Part shown: positions 35,726 through 45,256 of the stretch, in pieces
Layout: the number at the start of each line of letters is the position of its first letter
Position numbering within the stretch: the first letter of the stretch is position 1
From: Shewanella livingstonensis
GTDB lineage: Bacteria > Pseudomonadota > Gammaproteobacteria > Enterobacterales > Shewanellaceae
Length of the DNA: 64,000 nucleotides
Assembly (NCBI RefSeq): GCF_003855395.1
Contig: NZ_CP034015.1
Span: 940,001 to 1,004,000 of the forward strand
Direction of reading: 5' to 3'
Notes under the pieces: generated by a model
Databases searched by the model: none
What the model was told of the DNA's origin: nothing
What the model saw: the letters and a program-made list of their open reading frames with translations, nothing else
Position numbers and translations under genes: made by a program

Positions 35726-38700
35726 ATGACCAGCAAAAAGCAGCCCGCTAACAAGACTCAAGCACTATCGGCTGACCCACTTTTCTTACAAGCTGAACAC
35801 TTGGCTAAAGATTTTTCATTATTTCCTGCTCATAACAAACAGAGTTTATCTGGGGAAGTAAAAGGATTATTAACAGAAGATGCAATTCAATCAAACTTGA
35901 AAAGTTTGGCATCTTTAGACGTTGACGGTTATGTCAATAAAGTTATCCAACCAACCTTGGATAAAAATCGCCCCGGCGCGAAGCGAATGATAGCTGACTT
36001 AAAAGGCAAAATTATTGCCGAAAGTCATATCGGACCGTTTTATCGTGCTGAAGTGGAGTTAAGCTTTGGTACTCGTACTCGCCGTATTGGTTTTATTGCG
36101 CAAGAGCGCACGACCGCAAACGGTGCATGGATGCCAGAACATCATCTAGCAGCGTGTAAGGCGATTCGTCACTTCGCTGAATTGTCGATGCCAATTGTAT
36201 ATTTAATTGATACTCCTGGTGCTGATGCTGGTGAGATTGCCAATAGCCAAAACCAAGCGCATACCATTTCTAAAGCGATTGCAGAAAGTGCTAATGTTGA
36301 TGTGCCGACAGTGGGTATTGTGATTGGTGCAGGCTACTCAGGTGGTGCTATTCCATTAGCAGCAGCCAATATTCTATTATCGGTACGTGATGGTATTTTC
36401 AACACCATTCAGCCACAAGGCTTACAAAGCATTGCGCGTAAGTACAACTTGTCATGGCAGGAATGTGCTAAATCAGTAGGCGTGTCACCAGAAGAATTAT
36501 ATACCGCTGGTTGTATCGATGGGATTATCGACTTCACTCCATCAGATAAAGATGAGCGCCAGCATAATTTCCGTCGTGCGATTATCAGTGCTATTGAAGC
36601 CGTTGAACGTGCGGCAATAAATTTTGTGCGTGAATCGACTGATTTAAAAGAACATTACGATCGCAGTTTACAGCGTTTCTTAGCGCCGTCGGCTAATTTA
36701 CTGACGCTTGAAAACAATACCCGTTTATCGGTCGCCAATAACCCGACTATGTACCACAATATTTTCGGTAGTGCATATCGCTATTTACGTTATTTGACCT
36801 TGCGTAGCCGTATTCATTCAATTTCACAGGAACAGTATGGTCGCTTGTCAAAAGTGAGCGTACCAGAAGGTGATTTGTTAGCGCGTATTAAGCAAGAACA
36901 GGAACGCGTATTCCAAGCATGGTTAACCAACCCTGATAAGTTAGTTTACGATGAAGAGCTGAATAAGCTTTGGGGTACTTTTAGCGCTAAACGTAAAGAT
37001 ATTTCTGCCGAGCGTAACGTGATTACTCGGTTTATTTTGGGTGAACCAAAAGAAAACTATAAAAAAGCGCGTAAAGCGTTGCTATTTAACATTGGTTGGT
37101 CGTTATACCATCGTTGGAAAAGTAATGCTGCTAACAATTTCAATGGCTTAATTAAACATTTAGAGTCATTGCCTAAGTCTACAACACAAGCCCCATGGCC
37201 TGAGCTTAGTCAGCTTACTGTGCTCGATATTGTGGTTAATGATGAATTACGGGCAGACTTTATTTGGCAGTGTCATAACGTACTTATTTTCAATGCATTA
37301 TATGACAATGTCGTAGGCAGCTTGGCGTCAATTTCTAAAGAAGCCATGATGTCAAAAAGCTTATCTCGTGAGTCTGTTGATAAGTTACTCCATAAATCTA
37401 TTGATAATGCATTATCGACAAGTGATAAAGCTAACGACAAGAGTAAGTTCTATAAGTGGTTAAAATACTTTATGGATCAATCTAATCGTGCCGAATTACT
37501 AACGCGTGTCGAACAATGGAAGAGCGTTGGTTTCCCGCAGTTAAACGATTCTTTATTTGTTATTTTGACGTACTTCTTCGAACGTCTACTCCCTGAATAT
37601 TTCGACAGTGAAGATGATCATGACAAGTACACAGGTACAATAAACCCTGTTCGTATTGGTCGTCGTAAGGATTTCTGGAACCGCTTAACCATGGGTTACC
37701 AGGATTTACTGATCCTTAAAGTGCTTCGTGATGAGAAAAAACAGGGCAAGATGGGTTGGGAAAATATCATCAAACAGTTTTTTACTAAGTTTGATGAAAT
37801 TGATGCCGACAAAATGTCAGCTAATATGCTTAATTTCCCTGGTTTCCGTTTATCAATTGAAGATGCTATTGATAAAAAGATCCGCCCTTGCGGTTTAATT
37901 ACTGGTCTGGCTGATTTTAACCATAATGGCAGTAAGTTACGTGTTGGTGTTGCAGTATCCAATACCGCATTCCAAGCGGGTGCATTTGATATGGCCAGCG
38001 CTGAAAAATTCAGTTCGCTATTAATCGAATGTGCAAAGCGTAAATTACCGGTTATTTGTTTTATCAGTTCTGGTGGCATGCAAACCAAAGAGGGCGCTGC
38101 GGCATTGTTTTCAATGGCGGTAGTGAACGATCGTATTACACGTTTTATTCGTGATAACGAATTACCTGTACTAATGTTTGGTTTTGGTGATTGTACAGGC
38201 GGTGCGCAAGCTAGTTTCGTCACTCATCCTTTGGTACAGACTTACTACTTATCTGGCACCAATATGCCGTTTGCTGGTCAAATGGTGGTACCTGCGTACT
38301 TACCTTCAACAGCAACATTGTCGAACTACTTATCTAAAGTGCCTGGTGCAATGACTGGGTTAGTCCATAATCCATTTAGTGACACTTTAGACACTCAGTT
38401 GTCGGGTATAGATCCACTTATGCCATTACCGACGATGGATATTGAAGAAGTGATCAGCAAAGCGTTATCGACGCTAGTCCCTGAAGTGATTGAACTAGAG
38501 GAAGTTATTGTACAAAACGATCCTCGTGCGTTGATGAAGCCTATTAATAAAGTTCTCGTGCATGCACGTGGTTGTACGGCAGTTAAATTAATCCGTAAAG
38601 CACATGACAATAATATTAATGTAGTGTTGGTAGCCTCAGACCCAGACATGACATCTGTTCCAGCTGACATGCTTAAAGAGACTGATAAACTTGTGTGTAT

Positions 38701-40279
38701 TGGTGGTAATACTTCAGACGAAAGTTACCTAAATGCTTACTCAGTATTAAAAGTTGCTGAGTATGAAAATGTTGACGCATTACATCCTGGTATTGGTTTC
38801 TTATCAGAAAGTCCGCAGTTTGCAGCTTTGTGTGTTAACAATGGGGTTAACTTTGTCGGTCCTAGCGTGCATTCAATGACGACTATGGGTAACAAATCTA
38901 ACGCAATTCATACCTCACAAGCGCAAAATGTGCCAGTTGTGCCTGGTAGTCATGGTATTTTGACTAACGCAGAACAAGCGGTGAACGTAGCATCTGAAAT
39001 TGGTTATCCTGTGCTATTAAAAGCGGTACAAGGTGGTGGTGGTAAAGGTATTCAGGTTGTTAAACGCCCTGAAGACATGATTGGCTTCTTCCAAAAAACC
39101 GCCACAGAAGCTGCCGCGGCATTTGGTAATGGTGATTTGTATTTAGAGAAGTACGTTACCTCATTACGTCATATTGAAGTGCAGTTACTGCGTGACCAGT
39201 TTGGTAATAGCAAAGTATTAGGTATTCGAGATTGTTCTGTACAACGTAATAACCAGAAAGTGATTGAAGAATCTGGTTCAACCATGTTGCCTGAAGAGCT
39301 CAAACAACGCGTGATGGAATACACGCGTGCGTTGGGAGATGCCACTGACTACATGGGTGCAGGTACGGTTGAGTTTATCTATAACTTAGATGTTAACGAA
39401 GTGTACTTCATGGAGATGAATACTCGTCTTCAAGTAGAGCATCCAGTAACCGAAGCGACATCGGGCATTGATATTGTTAGCGCGCAGTTTGATATTGCTG
39501 CAGGTCGTTCAATTGAGAAACTTGAGCCAATTGACCAAGGTTACGCCATGGAAGTGCGTGTAACTGCGGAAAAGGCGGCGCTTGATAGCCATGGTATTCT
39601 TCAGCTTATTCCTAACCCGGGTAAAATTACTGAATGTGTGTTGCCTGAGCGTGATGATGTTGAAATTATTTCGATTGCAGCAGCGGGCAAAGAAGTATCA
39701 CCATACTATGACAGTCTAATCGCTCAGATCATTATGCGTGGTAAAGATCGTGCTGATGTAGTGGCTAAAATGTATGCTTATCTTGATAGCGTAGTGATTA
39801 AAGGTATTGCGACTAACATTCCATTATTGAAGCTTATCCTTAAAGATCCAACTTTCAATGAAGGCGTGTATGACACTAACTATTTGCCACGTTTAATGGC
39901 TGAGTTAGACATACCTGCACTGATTGCTGAAATGGAAGCAGCAGCTGAAGCGATTGAGGTTGATACTGAATCATTACGTGTTGGCGAAAGCAACGAGCTG
40001 AAAGTATTGGCGCAAGGCGCAGGTATTTTCTATACCTCTCCAGCTCCAGGTGAAGCAGACTTTGTAAAAGAAGGTGACATTGTTACCGTTGAGCAAACAT
40101 TGGCATTGATGGAAGCAATGAAGATGTTCTCTCAATTAACGTTAGCGGGCTTTAATCGTCAAACGGGTGTGTTATATCCTGAAGATCAACAGTATCGCAT
40201 TGAACGTATTCTTAATAGCAATGGTCAACAAGTTTCACAAGGTGACTTACTGTTTGTAATATCACCTATCGAAGCGTAA
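35726..40279 (+). CDS. Single-chain biotin-dependent acyl-CoA carboxylase (carboxyltransferase + biotin carboxylase + biotin carrier)
   Basis: A 1517-residue cytosolic fusion. Residues ~60-300: AccA-like (alpha) carboxyltransferase with LIDTPGADAGEIANSQNQ and IGAGYSGGAIPLAAAN. Residues ~300-690: a helical linker of unclear role. Residues ~700-910: AccD-like (beta) carboxyltransferase with CFISSGGMQTKEGAAA and FGDCTGGAQASF. Residues ~950-1400: biotin carboxylase with the Gly-rich ATP loop KAVQGGGGKGIQVV, EMNTRLQVEHPVTEA and ALHPGIGFLSES. Residues ~1440-1517: biotin carrier with MEAMKM, biotin Lys ~1466. By family knowledge it carboxylates acetyl-CoA or another acyl-CoA. The alpha-before-beta order is the reverse of actinobacterial CT fusions. 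A similar gene occurs in other Shewanella from memory. A divergent LysR gene precedes it. Confidence 0.88.
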   Translation: MTSKKQPANKTQALSADPLFLQAEHLAKDFSLFPAHNKQSLSGEVKGLLTEDAIQSNLKSLASLDVDGYVNKVIQPTLDKNRPGAKRMIADLKGKIIAESHIGPFYRAEVELSFGTRTRRIGFIAQERTTANGAWMPEHHLAACKAIRHFAELSMPIVYLIDTPGADAGEIANSQNQAHTISKAIAESANVDVPTVGIVIGAGYSGGAIPLAAANILLSVRDGIFNTIQPQGLQSIARKYNLSWQECAKSVGVSPEELYTAGCIDGIIDFTPSDKDERQHNFRRAIISAIEAVERAAINFVRESTDLKEHYDRSLQRFLAPSANLLTLENNTRLSVANNPTMYHNIFGSAYRYLRYLTLRSRIHSISQEQYGRLSKVSVPEGDLLARIKQEQERVFQAWLTNPDKLVYDEELNKLWGTFSAKRKDISAERNVITRFILGEPKENYKKARKALLFNIGWSLYHRWKSNAANNFNGLIKHLESLPKSTTQAPWPELSQLTVLDIVVNDELRADFIWQCHNVLIFNALYDNVVGSLASISKEAMMSKSLSRESVDKLLHKSIDNALSTSDKANDKSKFYKWLKYFMDQSNRAELLTRVEQWKSVGFPQLNDSLFVILTYFFERLLPEYFDSEDDHDKYTGTINPVRIGRRKDFWNRLTMGYQDLLILKVLRDEKKQGKMGWENIIKQFFTKFDEIDADKMSANMLNFPGFRLSIEDAIDKKIRPCGLITGLADFNHNGSKLRVGVAVSNTAFQAGAFDMASAEKFSSLLIECAKRKLPVICFISSGGMQTKEGAAALFSMAVVNDRITRFIRDNELPVLMFGFGDCTGGAQASFVTHPLVQTYYLSGTNMPFAGQMVVPAYLPSTATLSNYLSKVPGAMTGLVHNPFSDTLDTQLSGIDPLMPLPTMDIEEVISKALSTLVPEVIELEEVIVQNDPRALMKPINKVLVHARGCTAVKLIRKAHDNNINVVLVASDPDMTSVPADMLKETDKLVCIGGNTSDESYLNAYSVLKVAEYENVDALHPGIGFLSESPQFAALCVNNGVNFVGPSVHSMTTMGNKSNAIHTSQAQNVPVVPGSHGILTNAEQAVNVASEIGYPVLLKAVQGGGGKGIQVVKRPEDMIGFFQKTATEAAAAFGNGDLYLEKYVTSLRHIEVQLLRDQFGNSKVLGIRDCSVQRNNQKVIEESGSTMLPEELKQRVMEYTRALGDATDYMGAGTVEFIYNLDVNEVYFMEMNTRLQVEHPVTEATSGIDIVSAQFDIAAGRSIEKLEPIDQGYAMEVRVTAEKAALDSHGILQLIPNPGKITECVLPERDDVEIISIAAAGKEVSPYYDSLIAQIIMRGKDRADVVAKMYAYLDSVVIKGIATNIPLLKLILKDPTFNEGVYDTNYLPRLMAELDIPALIAEMEAAAEAIEVDTESLRVGESNELKVLAQGAGIFYTSPAPGEADFVKEGDIVTVEQTLALMEAMKMFSQLTLAGFNRQTGVLYPEDQQYRIERILNSNGQQVSQGDLLFVISPIEA

Positions 40280-40301
40280 TACCTACAATAGGTTGTTAGA
40301 C

Positions 40302-40335
40302 AAATACCTGCCTTATGGGCAGGTATTTTTTTGTC
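40302..40335 (+). terminator. Intrinsic terminator of the carboxylase gene
   Basis: Stem AAATACCTGC/GCAGGTATTT with a 7-base loop followed by a seven-T run, 22 bp after the stop. Confidence 0.88.
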
Positions 40336-40656
40336 TTATTTTTGTATGACGTAATATTCTAGATGGCCTACACACTTTTTCGTTCAAGTATATTATTTAA
40401 TTATTTATCGAATATTTGATCTAATAATTTCTTATAAGAAATTGATATTATTGCTTATTAATTAGATTGATATTGAATATGTCAATGTTTTGGTACCCAA
40501 AAGCCAGTTTTGCATCTACTCACAACATCGCAATGTCATCCGCTACTGGGTTGATCTGATTGGTTGCCTTGTGAAGCTATTATTAATGGTCGCTATATCA
40601 GCATTTTAGCTAATTATTTATATCTATTAGCCGGTGATAACTATTTGACCTTTGTG
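40336..40656. other. Gene-free region after the carboxylase gene
   Basis: About 320 bp of AT-rich DNA with no supported gene. The last ~90 bp (from ~40564) enters a chance frame that continues into the miniature element. Nothing else is recognisable. Confidence 0.5.
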
Positions 40657-40925
40657 CTAGGGCCTGTTGATCTTTGCTGGTTGAATTTTGTTCGAGTTAA
40701 AAACGTTTTAATCGAGGCGAATGGATTGATGCCTAGTCATCTAAGCAAAATGCATTCAACAAAGAGTAAAACGTTTTTAGCCGAACCCTTCGGGCAGCGT
40801 TTGTTGGCCATTTTTACTGTGTTATCGACTTTTTATGTAGAATAACTACACCTCAAAGTCTCTGCCTTGTACAAATGGCCAACAATTCGCTGCAAAAATA
40901 ACCTTGAAAGATCAACAGGCCCTAG
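40657..40925. mobile_element. Miniature inverted-repeat element (MITE), copy 1
   Basis: A 269-bp unit bounded by perfect 19-bp terminal inverted repeats, CTAGGGCCTGTTGATCTTT at 40657-40675 and its complement at 40907-40925. The outer CTAG is probably the target duplication, leaving GGGCCTGTTGATCTTT as the element end. It has no transposase. Inside are a 13-bp inverted repeat (AAAAACGTTTTA at 40699-40710 with TAAAACGTTTTT at 40767-40778) and a second long pair (GCAGCGTTTGTTGGCC near 40796 with GGCCAACAATTCGCTGC near 40877). A CTAG target is typical of IS5-type insertions. A degenerate second copy is at 56521-56813. Confidence 0.82.
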
Positions 40926-41214
40926 TGTCCACCTCATTTTGGCCTCAGGGTCTGGAATAACTAAACCAGGTCGATGCGAGTTAACGCACTTGCAATCAAA
41001 CTCCCAAGTGCGTCCAGTCTCTCTTGTTTAGCGATATTTTTTTAAATATCCAAGCGCAATGGTTCATTAAAGTATCAACCTTTTTCAAAGCTTTAAAAAT
41101 ATGGAGCCATGCAGCATAAGTACTGCAAGTTTCGCTAAAAAAGTGGATGTTGTTACAAGATAGGGCAGTGAAGAGTTTGTGGTGGTTTGTCAGCACGTGC
41201 AGTAGTTCGATGCC
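40926..41214. other. Gene-poor region with uninterpreted sequence
   Basis: About 290 bp. A 66-codon minus-strand frame (40996-41196) has Cys/His/Trp-rich content, as transposase remnants often do, but I recognise no family and no ribosome-binding site. I leave it uncalled. Confidence 0.4.
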
Positions 41215-41421
41215 CGTGAGCTATGCCAAATAATGACTGATGAACTTATTTATTCTCATGTTTATAACTACATTAATGAGAACTAAAATTGCGGTATTGC
41301 TCTATTGGGTGATAATCAATCTATTCAGCCTTACTTTGATCGAGATGATGTAGCGCTATTCAACGCTAAGCAGTTTGGGCATAATCAATATTGTCATTCG
41401 CAGATAAAAACACCACCTTGA
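41215..41421 (+). pseudogene. Possible gene remnant with an internal stop
   Basis: The frame that contains ATG 41233 reads MTDELIYSHVYNYINEN, stop TAA (41284), then NCGIALLGDNQSIQPYFDRD and further protein-like sequence to TGA 41419. Codon use and residue content look coding on both sides of the stop, so this may be a decayed gene. The family is unknown. It could also be chance. Confidence 0.3.
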
Positions 41422-41572
41422 AGGATGTTTGTTCCCTTCGTTAAATTCATTCGATGAGTTAATAAATGCTTGTTTGTTTTAGCGCGATGTTCATTTGGAG
41501 CATTTTATGGGTCTAAAAATGCAGATTTACGTATTTTAGCTGAAATTTAACATTTTTAGCTGAAATTAACCT

Positions 41573-41608
41573 AAAGACTAAAAAATAATCTACTATTTTT
41601 TAGTCTTT
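41573..41608. terminator. AT-rich 15-bp hairpin upstream of the EF-G gene
   Basis: A perfect inverted repeat (AAAGACTAAAAAATA / TATTTTTTAGTCTTT) with a 6-base loop, followed by a T-rich tract. It could terminate transcription from upstream. A 19-base tandem pair with core TTTTAGCTGAAATT occurs just before it (41535-41568). No other feature is seen between 41422 and 41795. Confidence 0.5.
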
Positions 41609-41795
41609 TGTTTTATATAGAATTATGAGCATTAAATGTGTTTTTTTTGGCTAAAAATAAATAAATATTGCACCAGCTATTTGCGCCCAGCAAGGTTCCA
41701 ATTTACAATATGCGCCTTAATAACCTGATGTGCGGTGTGTCGGTTCTTTTTCGCATGCTCCGTCTACTTCTTAAACTAATCATTAAAGTTGAATC

Positions 41796-43889
41796 ATGAC
41801 CGAATTATCCAAATACAGAAACATTGGTATCTTCGCTCACGTTGACGCGGGTAAAACCACGACCACCGAGCGTATCCTTAAGCTAACCGGTAAGATCCAC
41901 AAGATCGGTGAAGTACATGATGGTGAATCAACCACAGACTTCATGGAACAGGAAGCTGAGCGCGGTATTACCATTCAGTCTGCAGCAGTAAGCTGTTTCT
42001 GGAAAGATCACCGTTTTAACGTTATTGACACCCCAGGCCACGTTGACTTTACAGTTGAAGTTTATCGTTCGCTTAAAGTGCTTGACGGCGGTATCGGTGT
42101 ATTCTGTGGTTCAGGCGGCGTAGAGCCTCAATCAGAAACTAACTGGCGTTATGCTAACGATTCTGAAGTTGCGCGTATCATCTTCGTAAACAAGTTAGAC
42201 CGTATGGGTGCTGACTTCTTACGTGTTGTTAAGCAAACTAAAGACGTATTAGCTGCTAACCCATTAGTCATGGTTTTACCAATTGGTATTGAAGACGAAT
42301 TCTGTGGTGTTGTTGACCTACTAACTCGTAAAGCGCACATTTGGGATGATACTGGTTTACCAGAAAACTTCGAAATCACTGATGTTCCAGCTAACATGGT
42401 TGACTTAGTTGAAGAATACCGTGAAATGCTAATCGAAACTGCTCTTGAGCAAGACGATGCGCTATTAGAAGCTTATATGGAAGGTGTTCAACCATCTATA
42501 GAAGACGTTAAGCGTTGTATCCGTGCTGGTACTCGTACAATGTCTGTGTTTCCAACATATTGTGGTAGCGCATTCAAAAACAAAGGTATGCAGTTATTAC
42601 TAGATGCCGTTGTTGATTATTTACCTGATCCAGTTGAAGTTGATCCACAACCGCTAACTGACGAAGAAGGTAACGAAAATGGCGAGTTCGCAATCGTTGA
42701 TGTTGATGCACCGTTTAAAGCATTAGCGTTCAAGATTATGGATGACCGTTTTGGTGCGTTAACTTTCGTACGTATCTACTCTGGCCGTTTGAAGAAGGGT
42801 GACACCATCCTTAACTCATTCACTGGCAAAACAGAACGTATTGGCCGTATGGTTGAGATGCAAGCTAACGAACGTAACGAACTTGAATCAGCACAAGCTG
42901 GTGATATTATCGCTATCGTTGGTATGAAAAACGTGCAAACTGGTCACACTTTATGTGATCCTAAGCACCCTTGTACTCTAGAAGCAATGGTATTCCCTGA
43001 GCCAGTTATCTCTATCTCTGTAACGCCAAAAGATAAAGGCGGCAGCGAGAAAATGGGTATCGCTATCGGTAAAATGATTGCAGAAGATCCATCTTTCCGT
43101 GTTGAAACTGACATTGATTCTGGTGAAACTATCCTTAAAGGCATGGGTGAGCTTCACTTAGACATTAAGGTTGATATTCTTAAGCGTACTTACGGCGTTG
43201 ACCTAATTGTAGGCGAGCCTCAAGTTGCTTACCGTGAAACTATCACTAAAGAAATTGAAGATAGCTACACGCATAAGAAACAGTCTGGTGGTTCTGGTCA
43301 GTTTGGTAAAATTGATTACGTTATTCGCCCTGGCGAGCAAAACACTGGCTTCACTTTCACCTCGAAAGTCGTTGGTGGTAACGTTCCTAAAGAATTCTGG
43401 CCTGCTGTTGAGAAAGGTTTCAGAAGCATGATGAATACCGGTACTATTGCTGGTTTCCCTGTGTTAGACGTTGAACTTGAACTTCAAGACGGTGCTTTCC
43501 ACGCAGTTGATTCGTCAGCTATCGCGTTCGAAATCGCTGCTAAAGGTGCGTTCCGTCAATCTATGCCTAAAGCCGGTGCACAACTTCTTGAGCCTATCAT
43601 GAATGTTGACGTATTCAGCCCAGATGACAACGTTGGTGACGTAATTGGTGACCTTAACCGTCGTCGCGGTATGATCAAAGATCAAAACGCTGGTGTTACA
43701 GGTGTCCGTATTAAAGCTGACGTGCCGTTATCAGAAATGTTCGGTTATATCGGTTCTTTACGTACAATGACGTCTGGTCGTGGTCAATTCTCTATGGAAT
43801 TTGCTCATTACGCACCATGTCCAAACAGCGTTTCTGAGAAAGTTGTTGCTCAAGTTAAAGAGCGTAAGGCTGCTGAAGCTAAGAAGTAA
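41796..43889 (+). CDS. fusA: Elongation factor G, second copy (EF-G 2 type)
   Basis: A 697-residue translational GTPase. G motifs: [12 protein letters not shown] (G1), RGITIQ (G2 area), DTPGHVDF (G3) and [10 protein letters not shown] (G4). Domains II-V follow, with [11 protein letters not shown] in domain IV and a C-terminal [22 protein letters not shown] in domain V. EF-G drives ribosomal translocation and, with RRF, ribosome recycling. The gene is not beside rpsL/rpsG/tuf, so it is an orphan copy like the second EF-G known in Shewanella and Pseudomonas. It is followed directly by a strong terminator. Confidence 0.93.
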   Translation: MTELSKYRNIGIFAHVDAGKTTTTERILKLTGKIHKIGEVHDGESTTDFMEQEAERGITIQSAAVSCFWKDHRFNVIDTPGHVDFTVEVYRSLKVLDGGIGVFCGSGGVEPQSETNWRYANDSEVARIIFVNKLDRMGADFLRVVKQTKDVLAANPLVMVLPIGIEDEFCGVVDLLTRKAHIWDDTGLPENFEITDVPANMVDLVEEYREMLIETALEQDDALLEAYMEGVQPSIEDVKRCIRAGTRTMSVFPTYCGSAFKNKGMQLLLDAVVDYLPDPVEVDPQPLTDEEGNENGEFAIVDVDAPFKALAFKIMDDRFGALTFVRIYSGRLKKGDTILNSFTGKTERIGRMVEMQANERNELESAQAGDIIAIVGMKNVQTGHTLCDPKHPCTLEAMVFPEPVISISVTPKDKGGSEKMGIAIGKMIAEDPSFRVETDIDSGETILKGMGELHLDIKVDILKRTYGVDLIVGEPQVAYRETITKEIEDSYTHKKQSGGSGQFGKIDYVIRPGEQNTGFTFTSKVVGGNVPKEFWPAVEKGFRSMMNTGTIAGFPVLDVELELQDGAFHAVDSSAIAFEIAAKGAFRQSMPKAGAQLLEPIMNVDVFSPDDNVGDVIGDLNRRRGMIKDQNAGVTGVRIKADVPLSEMFGYIGSLRTMTSGRGQFSMEFAHYAPCPNSVSEKVVAQVKERKAAEAKK

Positions 43890-43910
43890 TTCTAGTTTCG
43901 ATTTGCTGAT

Positions 43911-43940
43911 AAAAACCGTTGCCTAGGCAACGGTTTTTTT
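43911..43940 (+). terminator. Intrinsic terminator of the EF-G gene
   Basis: A 13-bp stem AAAAACCGTTGCC/GGCAACGGTTTTT with a 2-base loop and a long T-run. Confidence 0.9.
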
Positions 43941-43994
43941 ATGCCTATTTTATGCTGTTGCTGTAATATAAAATTAATATTATCAGAGAATTTA

Positions 43995-44879
43995 TTATTG
44001 ATGACAGTTTCTGCTAAGCGTTAATAGTGCTCTTGCTGGTGGAGTTAACGGTAGGTTTTCTCGCCATATTAATGCTAAATCCCACGTCATAGCTGGCTGC
44101 ATTGGCTTAAATACTAGTTTACTGCTGGTTAACCGTTGGCAAATAGGTTCGGGTAGAATTGCTACGCCCAAGTTAGCTTCAACCATCGCGGCTAAAAAAT
44201 CCCATTGGCCAGTTCTAAAGGCTATATTGAGTTGTACGCCAACTTTGCGGCTTAAATGGTTAATTAACTTAGCTAATGAAAAGTCTTCGTTATAAAGAAT
44301 GAAGGGGTGAGATTCAAAGTCTTGCCAGCGTATTTCAGCCTTGTCTGTAAGCAGATGTCCTTCAGGTAAGCACGCAAGTAAGGGATATCTAGTTAGGGGT
44401 TGATTCGCTAGCTCTGTGTTATGGGTTGTCGGTAGTGCGGTAAATGCAATATCTAGACTGTTGTTCAGTAGTGCCTGTTCGCAACCAAATCCGCCATATT
44501 CGTACATTTGTATCTCGACCCCAGGGTACTGTTGTCGATAAGCCGTCAATAAGCTGATAATTAAACTGCTCATCATCGGGCAGACACCAAGTCTTAATCG
44601 TCCTGACTTTAAGCCACTGAGATTACTCATATCTTCTTGAAGTCGATGCCAATGGCCTAAAATTTCCCTGGCACTTTGCTCAAACAATTGTCCTGCTTGG
44701 GTTAATTCTACTGTTTGATTATTCCTTATCAACAATTGCTCACCCATATTGCTTTCTAAACGTTGAATGGTTTTTGTCAGTGTCGGTTGGGTCATAAAAC
44801 ATTTTTGCGCCGCACGGGTAAAGTTTTTGGTTTCCACTATGGTGAGAAAGATCTGTAAGGTCTTGATTGGAATGTTCAT
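43995..44879 (-). CDS. LysR-family transcriptional regulator
   Basis: A 294-residue LysR protein. The N-terminal helix-turn-helix is NFTRAAQKCFMTQPTLTKTIQRLES (~19-43 as a block). An effector-binding domain follows (~90-290) with the usual LRLGVCPMMSSL start. It diverges from a 50-codon gene with a strong ribosome-binding site (44974-45126) and lies 95 bp from it. That divergent layout is the usual one for a LysR regulator and its target, so the small gene is a plausible target. Confidence 0.88.
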   Translation of the reverse strand: MNIPIKTLQIFLTIVETKNFTRAAQKCFMTQPTLTKTIQRLESNMGEQLLIRNNQTVELTQAGQLFEQSAREILGHWHRLQEDMSNLSGLKSGRLRLGVCPMMSSLIISLLTAYRQQYPGVEIQMYEYGGFGCEQALLNNSLDIAFTALPTTHNTELANQPLTRYPLLACLPEGHLLTDKAEIRWQDFESHPFILYNEDFSLAKLINHLSRKVGVQLNIAFRTGQWDFLAAMVEANLGVAILPEPICQRLTSSKLVFKPMQPAMTWDLALIWRENLPLTPPARALLTLSRNCHQ

Positions 44880-44973
44880 GCTTAAATGGAATTCACTGTA
44901 TGGTAATTATTCATTTTACCTATGAAGCCTAAACGATTACTTTGAACTTGTTAACAGAATCGGAGGAACGGCA

Positions 44974-45126
44974 ATGAAATCTACTTCAAGTTTATGGGTC
45001 GGTGCATTATGGCAAGCAGCGATGCCTATAACACATGAGACTCAATCATCTGGTGTGTCACAAACCGCAGCAGTACCGAGTGCACAAATTATCCAACAAA
45101 AGTCTCAACCAATAAACCCAGCTTAA
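44974..45126 (+). CDS. Small 50-codon gene, unknown function
   Basis: A frame of 50 codons, from ATG 44974 (start MKSTSSLWVGALW) to TAA 45124, with a perfect-type Shine-Dalgarno CGGAGGAA at 44961-44968 and a 5-base spacer. A terminator hairpin (AAACCCAGC/GCTGGGTTT) overlaps the stop codon, so the transcript would end right after the frame. The N terminus is mildly hydrophobic (LWVGALWQAAMPI) and the rest is Gln/Ser/Thr-rich, with no recognised domain. It lies opposite a LysR gene. It may be a small exported or membrane-associated protein, but the family is unknown. Confidence 0.6.
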   Translation: MKSTSSLWVGALWQAAMPITHETQSSGVSQTAAVPSAQIIQQKSQPINPA

Positions 45127-45140
45127 GCTGGGTTTTTATT
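45114..45140 (+). terminator. Terminator overlapping the stop of the 50-codon gene
   Basis: Hairpin AAACCCAGC-TTAA-GCTGGGTTT followed by a T-run. The stop codon TAA lies inside the loop. Confidence 0.82.
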
Positions 45141-45256
45141 TTTATCGCTTTCGTTATTTCTGCTTACAACAATAAAAGACTGAACATAAAAAATGCCACT
45201 TCAACAGAAGTGGCATTGCTCAAATTGAGGCATAGAGGGATTTATGTCCTCATGGA

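Noticed and set aside
40564..40845. 93-codon frame across the miniature element
   Set aside because: It runs from unique DNA through the element's left end into its interior, and the matching part of copy 2 is not open. The frame is a by-product of the element.
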